Of a DNA stretch of 64,000 nucleotides, positions 1 through 7,183 are shown in pieces. Under the pieces are notes generated by a model. It was not told the DNA's origin and did not search any database. It saw nothing but the letters and a program-made list of their open reading frames with translations. Numbering within the stretch: position 1 is the stretch's first letter; each line of letters begins with the position of its first letter. The DNA is from CAYVUV01 sp964455095 (GTDB lineage Bacteria; Desulfobacterota; Binatia; HRBIN30; CADEER01). A program made the translations under genes and the position numbers. Location of the stretch: positions 1 to 64,000 of the forward strand of contig CAYVUV010000069.1 in NCBI GenBank assembly GCA_964455095.1, read 5' to 3'.

Positions 1-1153
1 TTTCGCGCCGCGTGATGCCGCGCGGAACGTTCCAGTACGGCCGGAAGATGAGGTACTGCATGTCGGCGGACAGCACCGGCGTTTCGCGCCGGCGCGCCGC
101 CTCGCCGACGACGACGTTCATGGCCACCCGGGCGCCGCGCTGGCCGCGCGCGAAGCCGCGCAGGCGGTACTCGGGGATGTTGACGATGAGGAACCGATCG
201 GCGAACTGCTGCGGCAACCAGCGCATGCGTTCGAGCGCGAGCTCGATCTGCGTCACGCGCGCTGCCAGGGGCACACGCAGCTCGCTCTGCGTGGCGGGGC
301 CGATGACGCCGTCGTCATCGAGGCCGTGGCGATGTTGAAAGTGCTTCACGGCATCGACCAGGGCGGGCTCGTAGATCTGGGCGTCGGCGGGAGGCGGCGC
401 GGTGGCGGGCAGATCGCCGAGCGCCGTGAGCAGCGCGCGCACGGCCGGGAGATCGGCATCGGAACCGCCCGGCTCGAGGGTCGATGTCAGCGCCGGCGCG
501 CGCAACTCGGTGCGGGCGGCGAGCGGGCGCATGTCCGCCAGCGCCGCCTTGAGGCGACGGTAGACGCCGAAGCTCGGCTGCAGCTCGGCCAGCCGCCCGG
601 CGGGTGCCGGGTCGCGTGCCAACTCGTTCACCAACGGCGGCAGGTCGAGCCGCTTGGGCTCGATGTCGAGCGCGAAGCCGACCAACTTCGGGTTGATGCG
701 GCCGATGTACGAGTCGGAGACGAAGCGCATGACGGAGACGGTCAGCGCGGTGTCGAACAGGCCCAGCTCGGGCCCGGCGCCCCCGCTTGCCGCCGTCAGT
801 CGGTTGCTCCAGTCGCGCAGCGATGCGGCGTCGTAGTCGGCGCTGTTGAGGCCGCGTGCTGCGGCGTCGAACAACGTCGCGATGCACTCGACCGCCGAAG
901 GGGTCGGCCGCCCGTCGCGCACCCACAGGGGCTGAAAGTCGTTCAGCTCATAGGCGTGTTGCGCCGCGCGTTCGTAGTCGGGGAAGTGCGGCCAGCGCAG
1001 CTGGGGGTGGGTGGCGGCCGCGACGACTTCGGTGATGGTATGCGCGGTGTCGTCGTCGAGCGCCGCGGCGCCGCTTGCGCGCAGCAGCGCGGCGGTGAAG
1101 ATCAGCAGCGCCAGCGCGCGGCGGGGGGCGGCGCTGGTTCGCGGCGCGCTCAC
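1..1153 (-). CDS. YcbB-type L,D-transpeptidase (C-terminus cut by window edge)
   Basis: Predicted periplasmic L,D-transpeptidase that would form 3-3 peptidoglycan cross-links. Translation from the GTG at 1153 gives a signal peptide (ALALLIFTAALLRASGAAA), a scaffold region, a peptidoglycan-binding segment near residues 265-285 (YEPALVDAVKHFQHRHG), then the start of the YkuD domain with RFLIVNIPEYRLR, MNVVVGEA and YLIFRPYWNVP, which are typical of the YcbB/LdtD family. About 384 codons are present. The catalytic His/Cys motif lies beyond the left edge, so activity cannot be judged here. The start overlaps the upstream DUF2238 stop by 4 nt (GTGA), so it is translationally coupled as the last visible gene of the operon. 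Family call is strong; the exact role in this cell is inferred. Confidence 0.88.
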   Translation of the reverse strand, partial: MSAPRTSAAPRRALALLIFTAALLRASGAAALDDDTAHTITEVVAAATHPQLRWPHFPDYERAAQHAYELNDFQPLWVRDGRPTPSAVECIATLFDAAARGLNSADYDAASLRDWSNRLTAASGGAGPELGLFDTALTVSVMRFVSDSYIGRINPKLVGFALDIEPKRLDLPPLVNELARDPAPAGRLAELQPSFGVYRRLKAALADMRPLAARTELRAPALTSTLEPGGSDADLPAVRALLTALGDLPATAPPPADAQIYEPALVDAVKHFQHRHGLDDDGVIGPATQSELRVPLAARVTQIELALERMRWLPQQFADRFLIVNIPEYRLRGFARGQRGARVAMNVVVGEAARRRETPVLSADMQYLIFRPYWNVPRGITRRE

Positions 1154-1770
1154 CGCGCGGCACCTCTGGGCAGATTGGCCAGGGCGCGATCGTGGGCGCC
1201 GGACAACGCGAGCAGGGCGGTGAGCGCGCCGACGAGCGCCAGGAACATGTCCCACTGCGTATCCCATTGGTCGCCTTGCGTGCCGAGGAAGGCCGTGGCC
1301 GAGTCCCCCGCCGCCAGGGCGGCCCACCACTCGATCAGCTCGTAGAACGCGCTGACGGCCAGGCAGACACAGACCACCAGAAAGAACAACCAGCCCCCGG
1401 GCCGCAGCGGCGTGCGGCGCAGCAGGACTTCGCGCGCCGCGATGGCGGGGACGAATCCCTGCGCGAAGTGGCCGACCCGGTCGTAGTGATTGCGCGCGAA
1501 ACCAAACGCCTCCTGGGCCCAGAAGCCGAGGGGGACCTCGGCGTAGGTGTAATGCCCACCGAGCATGAGGATGGCCCCGTGCACGAAGAGCAGGCGGTAG
1601 AGGAGCGGGGTCAGCCGGAAGCGGGCGAACGTGCCGACGAGCAGGGGGACCGCCAGCAGAACGGGGGCGACCTCGAGAACCCAGGTGAAGCGATCGTGTG
1701 GCGCGATGCCGGAGATGGCGAGCAGCACCGCGCTGGCGGCGAGCAGAACCTGTGGCTCGCGCGGGCTCAC
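1150..1770 (-). CDS. DUF2238 (YjdF-like) integral membrane protein
   Basis: A 206-residue polytopic membrane protein of the DUF2238/YjdF type; its biochemical role is unknown in the family. About six hydrophobic segments are visible (for example VLLAASAVLLAISGIA and LLFVHGAILMLGGHYTYAEVP). Conserved-looking motifs include NHYDRVGHFAQGFVPA, ELIEWW and QGDQWDTQWDM, the last two being characteristic of the family. The GTG at 1770 is chosen because it precedes the first membrane segment and overlaps the upstream hydrolase stop by 4 nt. A longer open frame to 1962 exists, but that extension is antisense-like Arg/Ala-rich sequence inside the neighbour. It sits between a metallo-hydrolase and an L,D-transpeptidase, both translationally coupled. 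Confidence 0.85.
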   Translation of the reverse strand: MSPREPQVLLAASAVLLAISGIAPHDRFTWVLEVAPVLLAVPLLVGTFARFRLTPLLYRLLFVHGAILMLGGHYTYAEVPLGFWAQEAFGFARNHYDRVGHFAQGFVPAIAAREVLLRRTPLRPGGWLFFLVVCVCLAVSAFYELIEWWAALAAGDSATAFLGTQGDQWDTQWDMFLALVGALTALLALSGAHDRALANLPRGAAR

Positions 1771-2633
1771 GGGCCGATGGGCAGCTCGATTTCGACCCCC
1801 TCGCGCGCGGCTTTGGCGCCCGGGAAGGTCTTGTGCGCCAGGCGCTCGAGCCGGCGCACCTCGGCGTCGTCGTGCGTCGGGTCGTGGTGGTAGAGCACCA
1901 GCTGGCCGACGCCGGCTGCGCGCGCCACCTCGGCGGCCTGTTGCACCGTGCTGTGGCCCCACCCCGCCTTGTTCAAGTGCCCGCCGTAGTACTCGTCTTC
2001 CGTGTACTGGGCGTCGTGAATCAGCACATCGGCCCCGCGCGCGAACGCCACGACGTCGTCATGCCCGCCCTTGGCCGCTTCGACGTCGGTGGCATAGACC
2101 ACCGAGCGCCCGCCGCAGGCGACGCGGTAGAGCGTCACCCCGGCCTTGGGATGGGCGGTGCTGTAGCGCGTCGTCACGACCACTGGCGGCCGGCCGCCGA
2201 GGCGCAGGCGTTCGCCGCCGTTGAGGTCGCTGATCGTGAGCTGCGCCGGCAACTCGTGCAGGCCGACCGGAAAGAACGGCGGCTGCATGGCGCCGTCGAG
2301 GATGCGCTCCAACTTCTGGCCGGCATGCGCGGGGCCGTAGAGGTAGCAGTGCCAGCCCGGCCGGTAGACGGGCTCGAAGAAGCGCAACCCCTCGATGTGG
2401 TCGTGGTGCGTGTGGCTGAGGAAGATGTGCACCGTTTCGGGTGCGCCGTTGCGCGTCAAGCGGCGGCCGAGCGCGATGATGCCGGTCCCGGCGTCGAAGA
2501 TCACCCGGCGTCCCGGCGTGGCCACCTCGACGCACGAGGAGTTGCCGCCGATGCGCAGCGTCGACGGTCCGGGGGTCGGGTGGCTGCCGCGCACGCCCCA
2601 GAAACGCACCCGCACGGCCTGCCCGGTACTCAC
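1767..2633 (-). CDS. Metallo-beta-lactamase-fold hydrolase (phosphodiesterase-like)
   Basis: A 288-residue cytoplasmic hydrolase of the metallo-beta-lactamase superfamily, close to the PhnP/RNase Z-like branch. It opens with VRFWGVRGSHPTPG and IGGNSSCVEV, a start often seen in this branch. The metal-binding motif is SHTHHDHIEG, followed by YATDVE and later HDAQYTEDEY and WGHST, all usual ligand positions. It starts with GTG at 2633, overlapping the cyclase stop by 4 nt. Because it is coupled to a class III nucleotide cyclase, a cyclic-nucleotide phosphodiesterase role is an attractive but unproven idea; nuclease or carbon-phosphorus-lyase-type phosphodiesterase activity is equally compatible. 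No signal peptide is seen. Confidence 0.82.
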   Translation of the reverse strand: MSTGQAVRVRFWGVRGSHPTPGPSTLRIGGNSSCVEVATPGRRVIFDAGTGIIALGRRLTRNGAPETVHIFLSHTHHDHIEGLRFFEPVYRPGWHCYLYGPAHAGQKLERILDGAMQPPFFPVGLHELPAQLTISDLNGGERLRLGGRPPVVVTTRYSTAHPKAGVTLYRVACGGRSVVYATDVEAAKGGHDDVVAFARGADVLIHDAQYTEDEYYGGHLNKAGWGHSTVQQAAEVARAAGVGQLVLYHHDPTHDDAEVRRLERLAHKTFPGAKAAREGVEIELPIGP

Positions 2634-4819
2634 TTCACCTCCATGGTCGTGACCCCGTCCCAGTCCGCAATCGGCGGTGCCGCGCGCAGCTCGATGCAAC
2701 GCTCGATATACAACGCGGCCGCTGCATCGTCCGGCCTTTCCTGCCGGATTGCGCCGAAAATGTCGATAGCTTTTGCCCAGTCTTGACCGCGGTAGGCGGC
2801 CAGCCCGGCCTCGAAGCGCTCGACCAGCGGCGTCCAGCGCGCCCGTTCCTCGCCCGCGGCGAGCACCTCGAACACGCGCACCGGCAGCGAGCGGCCTTTG
2901 ACGCGCACTTGATCGATCTCGCGCGCGACGATGGAGTCGCCGGCGGCGCGCACCGTCGACTCGCTGGCGAGGATGCGCGAGCCGTAGAGCTTGCACAGGC
3001 CCTCGAGCCGCGAGCCGAGGTTGACGTTGTCGCCCATGACCGTGAGGCTCAGGTGGTAGGTCGAGCCCATGTTGCCGAAGATCATCGAACCGGTGTTGAG
3101 CCCGACGCCCATCTGCAGCGCCGGCCAGCCGCGCTCGCGCCAGTCGGCGTTGAGCTTCAGCAAGCGGGCCTGCATTTCGAGGGCCACCGCGCAGGCGCGC
3201 TGGGCGTGATCGGCCTGCGGCAGCGGCGCGCCCCACACCGCCATCACCGCATCGCCGATGTACTTGTCGAGCATGCCCTCGGCGTCGAAGATGGCGTCGG
3301 TCATCTCGCCGAGATAGACGTTGAGCAGGTCGACCAGCTCTTCCGGCTCCAGGCCTTCGGACATCGCGGTGAAGCCGCGGATATCGGAGAACAGGACCGT
3401 CAGCTCGCGCTTCTCCCCGCCGAGCTTGAGCCGCTCCGGTTGCTCGCTGACCAGGCGTGCCATCGACGGGCTCAGGTAGAGCTCCAACGCCTTGCGCGTT
3501 TTGCGCTTCTCGCCTTCCTCGGCGATGTAGTGCTGCACGCTGATGGCGACGTAGGTGAGCAAGATGGCCAGGATCGGGTAGACCAGCGTCAGCGGCAGGC
3601 CGCGGGTGACGAACAACCACTGGCTGCCGAGCAGGTAGAGCCCGAGCAGCAGCGCCGCGGTCAGCGCGCCGCCCAGGCCGCGCGTGTAGTGCAGCGCCAC
3701 GCTCAGCACCAGCACGCACAGCCAGATGAGTCCGACCTCGACCGGCAGGGCCCATTTGGGCTGCCAGATGAAGTCGTTGCGCAGGACATTGTCGATGCCC
3801 GTGGCGTGCACTTCGACGCCCGGATAGACGCCGTCGAACGGGGTGACGCGGATGTCGCCGACGGCCGTGGCGGTGACGCCGACCAGGACGATCTTGCCGC
3901 GCAGCGCGTCGGGGGGCACCTCGCCCGCCAGCACGGCGGCGGCGGAAAGGTGGGGGAACGTGCGCCCGGGACCGCGGAAGTTGAGCAGCAGCTGGCCGTC
4001 GGCGGCGACCGGGATCTTCACCGCGCCGAACTGCACCGACTCGACGCCGAACTCGGCAAAGCGAATGCTCGCGGTGTGTCCCGACTGCGCGCGCAGCATC
4101 ACCAGGGCGAGCGGCAGCGCCATCTCGCTGCCGTAACGGGTGACGAGAGGCAGGCGGCGCACGGAGCCATCGCGGTCGGGGATGACGTTGAAGTAGCCGA
4201 TGTCCTGCGCGCCCTCGGTCAGCGCCGGCAGATTGACGACCGCCCGCTGGGCGTTCGGCGCGCGCCGCTCGCCGGTGCTGCCGGGGCTGTTGTAGACCAG
4301 GTTGTAGGTCGCGATGCGCTGCGGGAAGTTCGGCGCCGCCTTGGCGTCGAAGTCGAAGAAGTAGCCCAGCACGGCATGCCCGGACGCCCGCACGGCGCGG
4401 GCCAGGGCTTCGTCTTCGCTCCCTGCCGTCCGCACCGCGCGCCGCAGCGCCGCGCGCGCGGTCGGGTCGAGGCCCTCGACGCGATCGAGCAGCGGCTCGA
4501 TCTGCAGCTCGGCGGTGGCTTCGGACTGCACGATGTCGAAGCCGATCACCGCCGGCTCGGCAGCCGCGATGCGGTCGAGCAGCCGTCCCATCAAGCTGCG
4601 CGACCACGGCCAGCGCCCTTCGCGCTCGATGCTGGAATCGTCCACGGCGACGATCACCACCGCGGGCGCCGGCGCTTGCGGACCGCGCTGCAACAGGCGG
4701 TAGTCGATGGCGCGCGCGTCGACGAGGCCGAGGTAGAGGCAGCCGTTGAACCGCAGCGCCGACAGCACCAGCCCCAGCAGCAGCGCGAGCCGCAGCGGCG
4801 TGACGCGCGGCCGGGGCAC
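2630..4819 (-). CDS. CHASE2-domain class III adenylate/guanylate cyclase
   Basis: A 729-residue membrane receptor cyclase. A membrane anchor lies at residues 9-27, an extracytoplasmic CHASE2 domain at about 30-345 (VVIVAVDDSSIEREGRWPW, VIGFDIV, GKIVLVGVTA), three membrane helices at about 350-450, and the catalytic domain at about 470-650. The two metal aspartates are in LFSDIRGFT and KYIGDAVMAVWGAP, and the transition-state Asn/Arg are in VMGDNVNLGSRLEG, so it should be active and make cAMP or cGMP. The start is GTG at 4819, 2 nt after the FecR stop. FecR plus CHASE2 cyclase plus TPR protein is a recurring arrangement and suggests an envelope signal converted to a cyclic nucleotide. The ligand is unknown. 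Confidence 0.95.
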   Translation of the reverse strand: MPRPRVTPLRLALLLGLVLSALRFNGCLYLGLVDARAIDYRLLQRGPQAPAPAVVIVAVDDSSIEREGRWPWSRSLMGRLLDRIAAAEPAVIGFDIVQSEATAELQIEPLLDRVEGLDPTARAALRRAVRTAGSEDEALARAVRASGHAVLGYFFDFDAKAAPNFPQRIATYNLVYNSPGSTGERRAPNAQRAVVNLPALTEGAQDIGYFNVIPDRDGSVRRLPLVTRYGSEMALPLALVMLRAQSGHTASIRFAEFGVESVQFGAVKIPVAADGQLLLNFRGPGRTFPHLSAAAVLAGEVPPDALRGKIVLVGVTATAVGDIRVTPFDGVYPGVEVHATGIDNVLRNDFIWQPKWALPVEVGLIWLCVLVLSVALHYTRGLGGALTAALLLGLYLLGSQWLFVTRGLPLTLVYPILAILLTYVAISVQHYIAEEGEKRKTRKALELYLSPSMARLVSEQPERLKLGGEKRELTVLFSDIRGFTAMSEGLEPEELVDLLNVYLGEMTDAIFDAEGMLDKYIGDAVMAVWGAPLPQADHAQRACAVALEMQARLLKLNADWRERGWPALQMGVGLNTGSMIFGNMGSTYHLSLTVMGDNVNLGSRLEGLCKLYGSRILASESTVRAAGDSIVAREIDQVRVKGRSLPVRVFEVLAAGEERARWTPLVERFEAGLAAYRGQDWAKAIDIFGAIRQERPDDAAAALYIERCIELRAAPPIADWDGVTTMEVK

Positions 4820-4821
4820 GC

Positions 4822-5652
4822 TCAGAACCGGACGCCGAGATCGCCCGTGGCGGCTTCGATCACTTCGCGCGGCTGCTCGAGCAGGTCGCTGACGTCGCGA
4901 TTGCCGCCGGTGCGTTCGCCGACCTCAACCACCGTGGCGGGGGCGCGGTCCGGCGCGGGCACCGAGACGCCGCCGAGCACGGGGTGATTGGCGGTCAAGC
5001 TTTCCGGCCGCCCGGTGCCGATGAACTCGAGCCCCTCCAGGTACTGGCGAAAGCGCTGGTCCTCGAGGCGCGGACGCCGCGTCGGCAGCTGGCCCTCGGC
5101 CACTTCCGTGATCTCGCCGGCGGTGACGAAGACGCTGTTGCGCGCGCGGTCGAGCACACTGTTGACCTCGACGCGGCCGTTGATACCGATCACTTCGGTC
5201 TCGCCGCGCTCGGCGTCGTAGGAGACGATGAACTCCGTACCGCGCACCCCGGAGACCGCCGTGACGGTCTCGATCTCGTACGACGCACCGGTGCGCTCGT
5301 AGTACTCGCTGACCAGGGCGCGCACCTTGCCGCGCAGCAGCTTGATGACCGATTGCATCTGGCCGGCGTTGGGATCGAAGACCTGCTGATCGATGACGAG
5401 CTCCGAGCTGTCGCCGATGTTGAGCACGCTGTCGTCCTGGAACACGATGCGCACCCGGCCGGGTGTCGCCGTGCGCACGGTGTCGCCGAGGTTTACGGGG
5501 CCGCCGAGCGCGGCCGCGCGCCAGGCGCCCTCGCGCCCGATCTCCGCCGAGCCCTCGATGGAGGCGACGGTCCCGACCTCCTGCGCCGCCACGGCGCTGA
5601 CGGCGAACGCGAGCAGCCCGACGATCAGAGAAGAGAATCGCAGATGTGTCAT
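4822..5652 (-). CDS. FecR-domain periplasmic protein
   Basis: A 276-residue exported protein. After a signal peptide (FSSLIVGLLAFAVSAVAAQ) comes a FecR domain: VASIEGSAEIGREGAW, LGDTVRTATPGRVRIVFQDDSVLNIG, LRGKVRALV and ETVTAVSGVRGTEFIV are the usual landmarks. The remaining roughly 90 residues are low complexity and of unknown role. The ATG at 5652 is chosen over one 12 nt upstream because GAGG lies about 6 nt before it. In TonB systems FecR relays a signal to a sigma factor. Here no anti-sigma pair is present and the next gene is a CHASE2 cyclase, so the FecR domain probably works as a periplasmic partner of that receptor or of the neighbouring TPR/barrel protein. Confidence 0.9.
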   Translation of the reverse strand: MTHLRFSSLIVGLLAFAVSAVAAQEVGTVASIEGSAEIGREGAWRAAALGGPVNLGDTVRTATPGRVRIVFQDDSVLNIGDSSELVIDQQVFDPNAGQMQSVIKLLRGKVRALVSEYYERTGASYEIETVTAVSGVRGTEFIVSYDAERGETEVIGINGRVEVNSVLDRARNSVFVTAGEITEVAEGQLPTRRPRLEDQRFRQYLEGLEFIGTGRPESLTANHPVLGGVSVPAPDRAPATVVEVGERTGGNRDVSDLLEQPREVIEAATGDLGVRF

Positions 5653-5680
5653 GGGAGACCTCATGGTGATGGCGTGATGG

Positions 5681-7183
5681 TTAGTACCGCAGCTCGACGC
5701 CGATCGATCCGATGTGACGGTTGTACTGGAACAGATCCTTATTCGAGTCGTTGATGGTGCCGAAGTACGAGCAGGTCACCCGCATGTAGTCGGTGATGTT
5801 GCGGTAGAGGATGGCGATGATGCGGTGCTCGTTGTCCTGTCGGTGGTTGCTCTGGGGGTCGTACAGCTCGCGGCGAAACGCGTAGCTGGTATCGGAGACG
5901 ATCTCACCCGGCAGGATCCAACCGACCCCGACGCTGACTTCGTGTCCGTCGTAGCCGAAGGCTTTTGAGATGTCGTCCGAGCGCGTCGGGTCTTCGCGGT
6001 CGTAGCGGTAGCCGAACGCTACGTAGCGGTCGGGACCGTCGAGCTCGATCACCTCGGCGATGCCGGGGGCGTGGTTGAAGCTGTTGCGCACGTCGAAATC
6101 GTTGTCGAGGAAATCGCGCCGGCGCATGCGGTAGAAGAACTCCGTGCGGCCGAAGCCCTTGTCGAGCAGCGTCACCCAGGGCGACACGGTGCCCTCTTGC
6201 AGGAACTGGTCGTCCTCCAAGCGGTAGTAATCGTAGCGGCCGAGGAGGCCGAATGTCAGGTCGCGGTAGCGGCCGACGAACTCGGCGTACGGGCGGTGAT
6301 CCTGCAAGTTGAACTCCGAGAGCTTGAAGTGCCCGCTCTGGAAGAACTCGTAGCCGACCGACACCAGCGCGTCGTCGTTGCGCCACGGCACGTAGGAGGC
6401 GCCGCCGAGAACGGTCATCCGCCCGTCGGCCCGCCCCTGGTTGGGCAGATTCGCCTCCTGCAGCGCGTCGCCCGAGGGCGAGAGGCGCACGTTGCTGTCG
6501 TACTCGAAGGCGACCGCGCCGCGCAGGTGGTAGCGGCGCGCCTGGTGCGCGCGCACCACGCGCAGGAACTCGTTGGCCTCGCGGCCCATCTCGGTGTTGG
6601 GGCTGTTCTCCAACACCTCGGTGAAGTGGCTCTCGGATTCCGTCCAGCGGCCGGCCTGATATGCCGCCACGCCCTGATAGTACCGCGCCGAGGTCTGCAG
6701 CTCTGGCCGGCCGGCGGCGGCGCGGCTGAAACTCTCGCGGGCCGCGTCGTCTTCGCCGAGGCGCAGCTGCGCCACGCCGAGAAACAGCGCCGCCTCGGGC
6801 GCCAACTCCGGTACCTGCTCCGCCTGCTCGAGCCACGGCTTGGCCTCGGTGTAGTGCCCACTCTCGACCAGCGCGACGCCGAGCTCCAGCGTGCCCTCCT
6901 TTAGAGAGGGCTGCCGTTCGAGCGCGGCGCGCAGATCGACGACGGCACCCTCGAAGTCGCGCAGGCGGCCGCGCGTCACGCCGCGGTAGTAGAGCGCGTA
7001 GGCGTCGTTGGGGTCGGCGGCGACGGCCTGCTCGAACAACCGCAGGGCGTCGGTGTAGCGCTGGGCATGGAACTCGACCAGGCCGCGCGAGTAGATCAGC
7101 TCGGACTGCTGCGACGCCGCCGCGATGGCGGGCAGAAGCAGGCCCAGAGCGACCGCCGCCAGGGCGGCGTGCGACGGCCTCAT
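5681..7183 (-). CDS. TPR protein with C-terminal outer-membrane beta-barrel
   Basis: A 500-residue exported protein. A signal peptide (residues 1-23) is followed by four to five tetratricopeptide repeats at about 28-205 (GLVEFHAQRYTDALRLFEQA, AYALYYRGVTRGRLRDF, GVAAYQAGRWTESESHF). Residues 215-500 consist of short alternating aromatic/polar strands (AVAFEYDSNVRLSP, FGLLGRYDYYRLEDDQ, HIGSIGVELRY) ending in a C-terminal Tyr, typical of an outer-membrane barrel. The start overlaps the propeller lipoprotein stop by 4 nt (ATGA). It resembles surface-assembly or secretion accessory proteins with N-terminal TPRs; the cargo is unknown. The adjacent secreted propeller lipoprotein is the obvious candidate partner. 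Confidence 0.85.
   Translation of the reverse strand: MRPSHAALAAVALGLLLPAIAAASQQSELIYSRGLVEFHAQRYTDALRLFEQAVAADPNDAYALYYRGVTRGRLRDFEGAVVDLRAALERQPSLKEGTLELGVALVESGHYTEAKPWLEQAEQVPELAPEAALFLGVAQLRLGEDDAARESFSRAAAGRPELQTSARYYQGVAAYQAGRWTESESHFTEVLENSPNTEMGREANEFLRVVRAHQARRYHLRGAVAFEYDSNVRLSPSGDALQEANLPNQGRADGRMTVLGGASYVPWRNDDALVSVGYEFFQSGHFKLSEFNLQDHRPYAEFVGRYRDLTFGLLGRYDYYRLEDDQFLQEGTVSPWVTLLDKGFGRTEFFYRMRRRDFLDNDFDVRNSFNHAPGIAEVIELDGPDRYVAFGYRYDREDPTRSDDISKAFGYDGHEVSVGVGWILPGEIVSDTSYAFRRELYDPQSNHRQDNEHRIIAILYRNITDYMRVTCSYFGTINDSNKDLFQYNRHIGSIGVELRY

Noticed and set aside
2783..4987. Long open plus-strand frame (734 codons) across the CHASE2 cyclase gene
   Set aside because: Composition is Arg/Ala/Gly/His-rich with no domain; it is the antisense shadow of a well-supported gene in very GC-rich DNA.
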